DNA of 19,432 nt. Origin: DAOTUB01 sp034437455. GTDB taxonomy: Bacteria; Chloroflexota; Anaerolineae; B4-G1. A program made the translations under genes and the position numbers. Below the pieces are notes generated by a model, which saw only the letters and a program-made list of their open reading frames with translations, was not told the origin of the DNA and did no database searches. Where the stretch lies: assembly GCA_034437455.1 (NCBI GenBank), contig DAOTUB010000096.1:1-19432 (forward strand). The letters run 5' to 3'. Numbering within the stretch: the stretch's first letter is position 1; each line of letters opens with the position of its first letter. This document shows positions 6,876 to 13,208 of this stretch, piece after piece.

Positions 6876-8492
6876 TCACCCAATCAACAGCGCGCTGCGA
6901 GCCAACTGGTGGAGCCGTCGTTCCAATTTCTCAACCAGGATCCGTTTCGCTTCCCCAGGGGGGATTGTTGCTTGGCCATCCTGTAGAACGTCCAATCGTC
7001 CGTCTGCGAGAGGACCGGTTGATAATGCATCTGCGAGCGCCGTGTGGTCGCGACTGCCGTCGAGATACGGCAGCAGGTAACGGTTGAACTTGTCCAGGGT
7101 GGCACGCTCGTGGCGCAGGTTGGTGACGTGGGGGTATCTCTGAGCCTGGAAACGGGCCACCGCGCTGGCGACGGGTCGCTCGCTGACCTCGGCGACGATG
7201 GGCGGCGCGTAGCTGTGCGGCTCGACCAGGTCGCCGCTGTAGTGGTAGCTTGCCAACAAGTGCTCGGATAGGGTTTGCGCGTCGCGGGCCGAGGCGGCGG
7301 CATCGGGCGGCGATCCCACGCGAGCATGGACCGCCTTCAACAGCGCGTCAAAGTGTATTGCCTGGGGCCACGCTTCGACGAGACGGTGCATCGCCTCTTT
7401 GGTCACGGGATGTTTCTGGGACAAGAACAACACCGCGCCGTCGGGAGCCTCAAACTTGGTGACGGCGCCCCCGCGCGGGTCCTCTGACTCTGACATCTCG
7501 GGGCGCGCCTGCGAGGCAAAATAGAGGTTCCGCAGGCGGTCGGCGGTCGGCTGGCGATCCACGGGAATCCCCTCGCGGCAGAACAGGGTCCGCCGAAAGG
7601 TGCGATTGCGCAGGAAATCGAGATACTGTTCCATCTCGATCACGCTCTCGGCCATCTGACGCAACTTTTTGGACGCTTGAGGAATGAAACGGCTATCCGT
7701 CATAGGGTGAAAATCCGCCTCGCCCAGATATTGCAGCCCGCAACCGGCGGCTCGCTCGGCGACCTGGTGAAAGTAGAAAGGCTCGTTGAACTCGGCCAGT
7801 TCGTCGTGGAGCAAGACGGAATCCCCCTTCATGGGCCGTTCTTTGCCCTCGCCCTGCAAGGTCTCGGCATACTTTTTCACGTGGATGACGTAGGCGTCGT
7901 CTGTATCCGGCAGCGTCTCGGCCATAAAGTGGATAAAATCCCGCGCTTGCCTGGCGCGTTCTGTGGGGTCGTCGAGCGACCGGATGTGGTAGCACATCAT
8001 GTCGCGCAGCATGTGCACCATGTAGCCGCCGGGATAGGTGTTGTAGCTCACGTACGCTACGCCGTTGGGAGCCAGGTGTCGCTGGCAGATCTCGAACAGC
8101 TTGTCCTGCACCGGGCGGGGCGTCCAGGAAAGAAAGCCGTGGGCGATGATATAGTCGAACTGGCCCAGGCTGCCGTCTATGTCCAAAATGTCGCGCTGCT
8201 CCAGGACGACGTTCTCCAGCGCCAGCGATTGGATCGCGGCCTGCCCGATGGTGATCTGCCGCCGGGAGTTGTCAATCCCCACGAATTCACTCTCCGGCAA
8301 GCTGTACGCCATGGGGATGACGTTTCCCCCGATCGCGCAGCCCACTTCCAACACGCGGCAGCGCGTGACCGGCGGCGCGCTCAGGCCCAGGAGCGTCGCC
8401 ATCGTCGCCAGCCGGTCAGGGTGGGTTTGGACGTGAGATAGGTGGGGATAGGGTATTTCGTCGAAACTGGTACGGGGTGGGGCAAGGTTCAT
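6876..8492 (-). CDS. Class I methyltransferase with methyltransferase regulatory domain
   Basis: The protein has 538 aa. The N-terminal half is a Rossmann-fold SAM-binding domain with motif I VLEVGCAIGGN (47-57), acidic motif FVGIDNS (70-76), and a motif IV-like FDYIIAHGFLSW. Its middle (about 220-310) matches the regulatory domain found next to such methyltransferases, including AYVSYNTYPGG before it and HDELAEFNEPFYFHQVAERA within it. The C-terminal part (about 400-538) looks like the winged-helix segment of rickettsial protein-lysine methyltransferases (PKMT1/2), which methylate outer-membrane proteins. A substrate cannot be named here. The ATG at 8492 overlaps the stop of the peptidase gene (TAATG), showing translational coupling. 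Confidence is high for the fold and low for the substrate. Confidence 0.87.
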   Translation of the reverse strand: MNLAPPRTSFDEIPYPHLSHVQTHPDRLATMATLLGLSAPPVTRCRVLEVGCAIGGNVIPMAYSLPESEFVGIDNSRRQITIGQAAIQSLALENVVLEQRDILDIDGSLGQFDYIIAHGFLSWTPRPVQDKLFEICQRHLAPNGVAYVSYNTYPGGYMVHMLRDMMCYHIRSLDDPTERARQARDFIHFMAETLPDTDDAYVIHVKKYAETLQGEGKERPMKGDSVLLHDELAEFNEPFYFHQVAERAAGCGLQYLGEADFHPMTDSRFIPQASKKLRQMAESVIEMEQYLDFLRNRTFRRTLFCREGIPVDRQPTADRLRNLYFASQARPEMSESEDPRGGAVTKFEAPDGAVLFLSQKHPVTKEAMHRLVEAWPQAIHFDALLKAVHARVGSPPDAAASARDAQTLSEHLLASYHYSGDLVEPHSYAPPIVAEVSERPVASAVARFQAQRYPHVTNLRHERATLDKFNRYLLPYLDGSRDHTALADALSTGPLADGRLDVLQDGQATIPPGEAKRILVEKLERRLHQLARSALLIG

Positions 8493-10027
8493 TATCTCTC
8501 AATCCACCGTTCGTAAATCGCGCGGTGCTCGTCGCCGGTGACCGCTTCGACAGCCGCCAGCCAATCCTCTGGCGTGGCGACGCCGTAGCGGTTGCGGGCG
8601 AAATACGTCCGCAGAATCTCCCAAAAGCTCGCATCCCCCACTTCTCGGCGCAGCGCGTGGAAGTAGAGCGGGCCTTTCTGGTAGACCACCGGCCCGTAAT
8701 CCTGCTCGCTGTAGGCCGCGATCGGCAATCCCACCGGCATGTCGCGATCGGATTCCACCAGACTCTCGTAAGCCTGCTGAAACGTTCCCTCCAGTAACTC
8801 GGCAGCCATCTCCGCCCCATAGCGATCTTCAAAGTAGAGCAGCGTGCTGTATTGCACCAGCGCCTCGTCGAGCCACGGTTCGTCCACCTGGTCGTTGCCC
8901 ACCAGGCTGTACCACCACTGGTGGATCACCTCGTGCACGACGATCCATTCCAGCGGTTCGCCGATGGGTTCGTAGAACGCTGTGTTGATCACGACCAATC
9001 CAGGGTATTCGATCCCACCAGCGCGGTTGGAGGTCTCCACCACGTCCAACTCGGTGAAGGGATACGCGCCAACGCGGGTGAAAAGGCGCACCGTCTCGAC
9101 CGCCCAATCCAAGACCCGCTCGCCCGCCCGGCGGTGCGAGGAGTAGAAAAAGCTGTTGACCGTTACCCCCTCCACGACCTGGCTTACCACCCGATAGTCG
9201 GGCCCCAGGATGGCGTTGAAATCCCGCATCGGGCCGGTGACGCAGGCCCAGGTTTTGTCGCCATCGGAGCCGGAGGCAGACGCCGTGCAGTTGCCAGAGG
9301 CAATGAGAGTCATGTCCGCCGGAGCGGTGACGCGCACGGTGTAGAAGGCCGTCTCGGAGTAGATCGCATCGCCGTAGGGAGGCGCGACCTCGACGTTCCA
9401 CCCCGGATGTCGCCCGACCGCGTTGTGGTCGGCATCCGCGTCGTCATAGACCGGGACGAGCGGGTAGGCGTTTGCCAGCGCGAGGATGCCGTCATAGTAG
9501 CCAAGCTGCCCGTAGCCTCGTTCGACAACGGTGGGGACGGTCACGGTAAAGTCGAGCGCCAGATCGAGCCTCACGCCAGGCTCCAGCGGCGGATCGAGAG
9601 GGATACGCAGTGCGGAACCATCCAGTTCGATGACGGGCGCGGCTGGCCGTCCGTCGAGCGAGATATTCGTCGCCGTCATTGCGCCGCCGTAGCTGGGCGT
9701 GTTGGGAAAGAGACGCAGATAGAGCGCGTCGAGGGGAACGTTCTCGGTATTGGTGTAAATCACGCGCTCGTGGCCGACGACCGTGGTCATGTTGGAAGCG
9801 ATCTTCAGTTCGATATCGTAGCGCGTGGCGTCGGGGAACAACTCCAGGTCAGCGCGAAATTCAGAGCGCAGGGCCTGCGCATGCTCGCTGGGAGGAGTGG
9901 CGGTGGGTGACAAAGTGGGAATGGATGTCGAAGAAGGAGTTGGTGTAGGAATAGGAGTGGGGCGGGCGCAAGAGACGAAAAGTAAAACGGAGGAAATAAG
10001 AACCAGCCGCTTGAAGCGTGAAGACAT
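8492..10027 (-). CDS. M1-family (gluzincin) metallopeptidase, predicted lipoprotein
   Basis: The protein has 511 aa. It begins with a lipoprotein signal, basic residues SRFKR, a hydrophobic stretch, and the lipobox LFVSC with the acylated Cys near residue 20. A Pro/Thr/Ser-rich linker follows. The catalytic zinc motif is H365-E366-x-x-H369 (VVHEVIHQWW) with E388 (WLDEAL) completing HExxH-x18-E. The substrate-binding GxMEN equivalent is AGGIEYP. The likely Tyr of the catalytic centre lies in VVYQKGPLYFHALRR. It therefore belongs to the aminopeptidase N/LTA4-hydrolase clan, acting outside the cytoplasmic membrane. The ATG at 10027 is preferred over an in-frame GTG at 10039 because GAGGG precedes it and the GTG would overlap the upstream stop. 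Its stop overlaps the next gene's ATG. Confidence 0.9.
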   Translation of the reverse strand: MSSRFKRLVLISSVLLFVSCARPTPIPTPTPSSTSIPTLSPTATPPSEHAQALRSEFRADLELFPDATRYDIELKIASNMTTVVGHERVIYTNTENVPLDALYLRLFPNTPSYGGAMTATNISLDGRPAAPVIELDGSALRIPLDPPLEPGVRLDLALDFTVTVPTVVERGYGQLGYYDGILALANAYPLVPVYDDADADHNAVGRHPGWNVEVAPPYGDAIYSETAFYTVRVTAPADMTLIASGNCTASASGSDGDKTWACVTGPMRDFNAILGPDYRVVSQVVEGVTVNSFFYSSHRRAGERVLDWAVETVRLFTRVGAYPFTELDVVETSNRAGGIEYPGLVVINTAFYEPIGEPLEWIVVHEVIHQWWYSLVGNDQVDEPWLDEALVQYSTLLYFEDRYGAEMAAELLEGTFQQAYESLVESDRDMPVGLPIAAYSEQDYGPVVYQKGPLYFHALRREVGDASFWEILRTYFARNRYGVATPEDWLAAVEAVTGDEHRAIYERWIER

Positions 10028-10035
10028 GGATTCCC

Positions 10036-10683
10036 TCACCTTGAATCGGCCAAAAAGTCGGCGATCAGCGCGGCTACCTCATCCTCGCGCCCACCGAAAA
10101 AGTGATCTGTGCCGGGGATGAGGCGCAGCGTTTTGGGTGGACTCAGCCGCGCCACGTACTCGCGCAGCGCGGCGGGCGGCGCCCAGGGATCGCGCTCGCC
10201 GACGATAAAGAGCTTGGGCCGCTGGTCGGCGTCGAGGAAGAGATCGGCGTAATGTTCCTGCACCAGCGCGATGCCGGTCAGCCGCTTCAGCCTGGGATCG
10301 CGGACGGCGTGGCGCAATCCCACCCCTGCGCCGAAGGAATAGCCCACAAACGCCAGCCGATCCGTGTCCACTTCTGGCCGGGCGCATAAAAAGTCCACCG
10401 CGCCGGCCACGTCGTCCATCTCGCCCCGCCCTCCGTCGAAGGAGCCGGCGCTGCGGCCCGCGCCCCGAAAATTGAAGCGCAGCGCGACCCAGCCACGCGC
10501 CGCTAGCGCGCGGCACACGGCCACGACGACTGTGTTATCCATCGTGCCGCCCATCATTGGATGAGGGTGGCAGACGACGGCGGCAGGAAAGGGACCGGAG
10601 CCATCTGGCAGATGCAGAACACCCTCCAGTAACGGGCCGTCGCCGGAGGTGGAAAAATTCACAGCAACGGTGCGCGTGTCCAC
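10036..10683 (-). CDS. Alpha/beta hydrolase, dienelactone-hydrolase-like
   Basis: The protein has 215 aa and a complete Ser-Asp-His triad: S116 in the nucleophile elbow GYSFGAG, D165 in VGERDPW and H194 in GTDHFFGG. CHPHPMMGGTMDN near residue 40 and NFRGAGRSAGSFDGG near 71-85 are typical of small cytosolic serine hydrolases of the YjfP/CocE-like alpha/beta family. The substrate is unknown; short acyl esters are a generic possibility. The GTG start at 10683 was chosen because it lies one base after the TGA of the upstream transporter gene; an ATG further upstream would extend the protein by 14 residues of unlikely Cys-rich sequence that overlap the transporter gene. The gene ends 8 nt before the peptidase ATG, in the same operon. 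Confidence 0.85.
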   Translation of the reverse strand: MDTRTVAVNFSTSGDGPLLEGVLHLPDGSGPFPAAVVCHPHPMMGGTMDNTVVVAVCRALAARGWVALRFNFRGAGRSAGSFDGGRGEMDDVAGAVDFLCARPEVDTDRLAFVGYSFGAGVGLRHAVRDPRLKRLTGIALVQEHYADLFLDADQRPKLFIVGERDPWAPPAALREYVARLSPPKTLRLIPGTDHFFGGREDEVAALIADFLADSR

Positions 10684-10684
10684 G

Positions 10685-10957
10685 TCACAGCATCTCGAAC
10701 CACATGAGCAACCCCATCGCGACAAAGGCGACAGCGGCGAGCTTTTGTAACGTGGTCGGCGGTATACACACGGCGAGCGCCCGTCCGCCTACGACTCCCA
10801 GCGCGGTGACGGCGGCCAGCGCCAGCGTCGCTCCCAGGAAAACCATCCAGGGCTGGCCGTGCTTGCAGGTCTGCGCGATGACGGCGAGTTGCGTCTTGTC
10901 ACCCAGCTCGGCCAGGAAGAGCAAACCAAACGTAGAGAGCAAAATTTTCCAGTCCAT
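10685..10957 (-). CDS. Half-size Gdt1/TMEM165 (UPF0016) cation transporter
   Basis: This is a 90-aa membrane protein with three hydrophobic segments and the family signature E-L-G-D-K-T (residues 17-22: AELGDKTQLAV). Gdt1/TMEM165 proteins move Mn2+ and Ca2+ across membranes; most have two copies of this unit with one signature each, whereas this gene encodes only one. Single-repeat forms are known in bacteria and are thought to assemble as dimers or with a second half-gene. No second half-gene is adjacent, so a homodimer is inferred. AGGAG stands about 9 nt upstream of the ATG. It lies 18 nt after a methyltransferase gene and its stop touches the hydrolase start. No manganese riboswitch is visible upstream. 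Confidence 0.88.
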   Translation of the reverse strand: MDWKILLSTFGLLFLAELGDKTQLAVIAQTCKHGQPWMVFLGATLALAAVTALGVVGGRALAVCIPPTTLQKLAAVAFVAMGLLMWFEML

Positions 10958-10975
10958 GAGAGATTTCTCCTTTAC

Positions 10976-11881
10976 TCAATCTTTTGTGGCATATGCCGTG
11001 AACAGGTCGCCCAGGTTCACCGGCACGGCCAGGCCGCGCAGCCCCAGCTTGGTCACCAACCGCTCGGCCGGTCGCCCCACGAGAGGGAAAAGCGCACCCA
11101 TTCGGTTCATCAGATAGCCCAGCCGCAGGTAGCGCCCCTGAGGTCTGTCGCTCAACATCTGAAAGCCGCACGCCTCAAGCATCGCCCGCAGCGTGCGCCG
11201 CGAAAAGTAGTAGATGTGCATCTCCATCAGCCACGGCCAGCGCGCGCCCATCAGCCGCGCGAAGGGGCTCTCGATGTCAATTGTGTGCACCACCAGCAGA
11301 CCGCCGGGTTTTAGCAGGTGGTGCGCTTGTTCAAGCATCCCGCGTGGATCCGTCAGGTGCTCGATCACGTCCCACACCGTCACCACATCGAAGGCTTCCT
11401 CCGACAGTTCCGCTGTCTCCAGTGTGCCTTGCGCCATCTGAAGTCCCCGCTCCTTGGCGCGTTCCACTGCCCAGCGGGAAGGCTCCACGCCCCAGGCATC
11501 CCAGCCGTGGCGGGCGGCGATCTCGACAAAGACCCCCGTGTAGGCACCCACGTCCAGCAACAGGCGGCCATCGGGCGGCCCCGTGAGCCGTTCCAACGGT
11601 TTTAGATGGTGCTCAAACGTCAATACCCGCCCTTCCCGCTCCTCCACGTAGAGCGGATCCTCGACCGTCTGATACGTCTCGATGATGTCAGCGCCATCAG
11701 GGCGGGGATCGGTGTAGACAAGCCCGCACCGCTGGCACTGGACGATGGCGTGGTGTCGACCGTATCCACTGTGAGTGCAGCGAAACGCCCGCCAGTCGCC
11801 GTTTTTCCCTGCTTCGATCGTGCTGGGATAACGCATCACGGCGTCGTCAGCGCCGCATAGGTTACAGTATACGTGCTCCAC
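10976..11881 (-). CDS. Zinc-ribbon SAM-dependent methyltransferase
   Basis: The protein has 301 aa. Two cysteine pairs, C6/C9 (CNLCG) and C49/C52 (CQRCG), form an N-terminal zinc ribbon common in methyltransferases of polysaccharide and glycan clusters. The SAM-binding domain has motif I LLDVGAYTGVF (108-118), the acidic end of the second strand at WGVEPS, VTVWDVIEHL as motif II, and HHLLKPGGLLVVHT as motif III. The start is a GTG at 11881, 2 nt after the TGA of the glycosyltransferase gene, so the two are translationally linked. It may methylate a sugar or lipid-linked glycan intermediate; that is inferred only from the neighbour and the family. Confidence 0.85.
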   Translation of the reverse strand: MEHVYCNLCGADDAVMRYPSTIEAGKNGDWRAFRCTHSGYGRHHAIVQCQRCGLVYTDPRPDGADIIETYQTVEDPLYVEEREGRVLTFEHHLKPLERLTGPPDGRLLLDVGAYTGVFVEIAARHGWDAWGVEPSRWAVERAKERGLQMAQGTLETAELSEEAFDVVTVWDVIEHLTDPRGMLEQAHHLLKPGGLLVVHTIDIESPFARLMGARWPWLMEMHIYYFSRRTLRAMLEACGFQMLSDRPQGRYLRLGYLMNRMGALFPLVGRPAERLVTKLGLRGLAVPVNLGDLFTAYATKD

Positions 11882-11883
11882 GG

Positions 11884-12618
11884 TCAGTTCCGCCGGGGTG
11901 TCAAATAGCCAGTCAGGCGCGTCCAGGCCAATCGCAGCACCGTTCCTATTGACTTGGCGATCTCATCCTTCGAGATTTTCGATGCGCCTAGACGGCGATT
12001 TTCAAAAATGATGGGCACTTCTCCCACCCGCCAGCCGCGCCGCTGCACGCGGTAGAGCATCACGACGAGAAAAGAATAAGCACTGACCTTGATCTCATCC
12101 AGGTCCATCCTCTCCAGTACCTCGCGTCGGTAGCAGCGAAAGCCGGCCGTCGTGTCGTGGGCGCGCAGACTGAGCACGATGCGGGTAAACGTATTGGAGC
12201 CCCAACTGAGAAATTTGCGATCAAAGGTACAGTTGCTGACTCCCCCCCCTCGCACGTAGCGCGAGCCAATGACCAGGTCGTACCCCTGGTCGATCTTGTC
12301 CACCATGTCTGGAATATAACGCGGATTGTGGGAAAAGTCGGCGTCCATCGTGCAGATGAGGTCAGCGCCATCGGTCAGCGCCCGCTTGAACCCGGCGATG
12401 TAGGCCGTGCCCAGTCCCAGCTTGCCGGCGCGATGGACGACTCCCACTCGACCGTCGTTTTCCGCCGCCAGTCGCTCGGCGATCTCGCCGGTGCCATCGG
12501 GCGAATTGTCGTCCACGACGATGACGCGCACAGATGTCGGCAAGGCGAGCAGTTGCGTCACCAGCGATTCGATATTTTCCTGTTCATTGTACGTCGGTAC
12601 GATCACGGCTACTTGCAA
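11884..12618 (-). CDS. Polyprenol-phosphate mannosyltransferase (DPM1-like GT2)
   Basis: This 244-aa GT-A glycosyltransferase transfers a hexose, typically mannose from GDP-mannose, to a polyprenyl phosphate on the cytoplasmic face of the membrane. The motifs are AVIVPTYNEQENI (4-16), VVDDNSPDGTGEI (34-46), and the metal-binding MDADFSHNP (91-99). GFRCYRREVLE and a final basic segment follow, with no C-terminal membrane domain, so it is the soluble short form. The TTG at 12618 was chosen because GGAGGT stands 5 nt upstream and the protein then begins directly with the usual first beta strand. An in-frame GTG at 12648 would add ten atypical residues. It is the first gene of the long minus-strand operon, about 40 nt from a predicted transcription start. 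Glucose instead of mannose as donor sugar cannot be excluded. Confidence 0.9.
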   Translation of the reverse strand: MQVAVIVPTYNEQENIESLVTQLLALPTSVRVIVVDDNSPDGTGEIAERLAAENDGRVGVVHRAGKLGLGTAYIAGFKRALTDGADLICTMDADFSHNPRYIPDMVDKIDQGYDLVIGSRYVRGGGVSNCTFDRKFLSWGSNTFTRIVLSLRAHDTTAGFRCYRREVLERMDLDEIKVSAYSFLVVMLYRVQRRGWRVGEVPIIFENRRLGASKISKDEIAKSIGTVLRLAWTRLTGYLTPRRN

Positions 12619-12665
12619 AGCTACCTCCAGTACATCTTGATTCCTCACACAAACTATGATGGTCT

Positions 12666-12694
12666 ATTGTAACTCGGTTGGGAGTATCCTGCAA
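12666..12694 (-). promoter_or_regulatory. Predicted promoter of the eight-gene envelope operon
   Basis: On the minus strand TTGCAG (12689-12694) and TACAAT (12666-12671) are separated by exactly 17 bp. The -10 box matches consensus at 5 of 6 positions, the -35 box only in its TTG core. The predicted start near 12659 leaves about a 40-nt leader before the TTG start codon of the glycosyltransferase. The divergent copper promoter begins some 70 bp away. Confidence 0.5.
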
Positions 12695-12762
12695 GGCGTT
12701 GTCATCTGTACTTGTTTATGTGGCTCTATCGAGAATCTAATGCAGCTCTAATGCGGTCGTGG

Positions 12763-12768
12763 TATAAT
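12763..12768 (+). promoter_or_regulatory. Predicted -10 box of the copZ-copA operon
   Basis: GTGGTATAATTTG carries a perfect TATAAT. No recognisable TTGACA stands at the right distance; a direct repeat TAATGC (at about 12738 and 12749) occupies that place and could be an activator site. I see no CueR-like dyad and no CsoR-like operator. Transcription would start near 12775, giving a leader of about 159 nt to copZ. Confidence 0.55.
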
Positions 12769-12793
12769 TTGTACACAAAAATCAGGAGTCGTC

Positions 12794-12988
12794 ATGAACT
12801 CCGTTCACCCAGCAGGACGAAAATGTAGGGCGGTTGCGGATTGGGACAATCCGACTAATCGCCAGGGTCGGATAACGTGCAACCTCCGGTTGCCTGCCGA
12901 CCTACAGAGTTATTTATGGAGGAGGATATCGAAATGGAAAACAAGACCGTTCGTGTGCCCAACATCAGTTGCCAGCATTGCGTCATGA
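12794..12988 (+). other. Possible leader ORF overlapping copZ
   Basis: An ATG at 12794 has CAGGAG 5 nt upstream and is the first start codon after the predicted promoter. It opens a 64-codon frame that crosses the whole structured leader and ends about 50 nt inside copZ in a different frame. The peptide has no family resemblance that I recognise. It may be a regulatory leader peptide, the remains of an older gene start interrupted by a repeat insertion, or chance. The good ribosome binding site is the only reason to list it. Confidence 0.25.
12824..12906 (+). promoter_or_regulatory. Structured multi-hairpin leader element before copZ
   Basis: TGTAGG (12824-12829) pairs with CCTACA (12901-12906), and CGG/CCG extends the helix after one mismatch. 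Inside are CGGATT-gggac-AATCCG (12837-12853), TCCGAC...GTCGGA (12850-12872) and GCAACC-tcc-GGTTGC (12879-12893). The first two hairpins share bases and exclude each other. GGTTGC also occurs at 12832-12837, so it competes for the GCAACC at 12879-12884. This gives a branched RNA with alternative states, ending 12 nt before the copZ Shine-Dalgarno. No known riboswitch class is recognised. A dispersed palindromic repeat is an equally valid reading. Confidence 0.5.
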
Positions 12989-13137
12989 CGATCGAGCGCG
13001 AATTGAAGGAGCTGGAAGGTGTCGTCGGCGTGAATGCCGACGACGAGACCAAGACCGTCAGCGTCGAGTGGAAATCGCCAGCCGATTGGGCCGGCATCGA
13101 GGCGCTGCTGACCGAGATCAATTATCCGCCGGAGTGA
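12934..13137 (+). CDS. copZ: Copper chaperone CopZ, heavy-metal-associated domain
   Basis: This 67-aa protein is a single HMA (ferredoxin-like) domain. The metal-binding loop reads NISCQHC, with Cys residues 11 and 14, followed by the helix MTIERELKELEG and strands GVNADDETKTVSVEW and the C-terminal TEINYPPE. CopZ proteins bind Cu(I) in the cytoplasm and deliver it to the copper ATPase, which is encoded next. The start at 12934 was chosen because GGAGGAGG (12918-12925) stands 8 nt upstream; an ATG at 12916 and a GTG at 12877 would overlap that site or the leader structure. The stop codon lies at the edge of an inverted repeat that separates it from copA. Confidence 0.9.
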   Translation: MENKTVRVPNISCQHCVMTIERELKELEGVVGVNADDETKTVSVEWKSPADWAGIEALLTEINYPPE

Positions 13138-13191
13138 AACGTGATGAGTGATACGTGAGGCATCTGACATCACGCATCACGTTTCACGTAT
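13136..13191. repeat. Inverted repeat between copZ and copA
   Basis: GAAACGTGATGAGTGA (13136-13151) is the reverse complement of 13170-13185 with one mismatch. ATACGTGA (13151-13158) is a perfect complement of TCACGTAT (13184-13191). The unit is made of variants of CGTGATA/TCACGTT, like small dispersed palindromes in many environmental bacteria. It overlaps the copZ stop codon and ends just before the copA ribosome binding site. In mRNA it would form a long hairpin that could set the ratio of chaperone to pump. Confidence 0.65.
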
Positions 13192-13208
13192 CCCGCAAGG
13201 AGGTATTT

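Noticed and set aside
6918..6926. tRNA or other stable RNA genes in the gaps
   Set aside because: I looked through the intergenic gaps for cloverleaf arms with a TTCRA-type loop and a CCA end and found none; the gaps are explained by repeats and promoters.
8852..9910. 352-codon open frame opposite the M1 peptidase
   Set aside because: Arises from GC-rich codon usage on the other strand; the peptidase frame has a signal peptide and an intact HExxH-x18-E.
10958..10975. Manganese riboswitch (yybP-ykoY) upstream of the Gdt1-like gene
   Set aside because: The gap to the preceding gene is only 18 nt, which cannot hold the element, and no conserved riboswitch motif is seen.
12695..12762. CsoR or CueR operator between the divergent promoters
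   Set aside because: No GC-rich CsoR palindrome and no long-spacer dyad typical of CueR was found; only a TAATGC direct repeat is visible.
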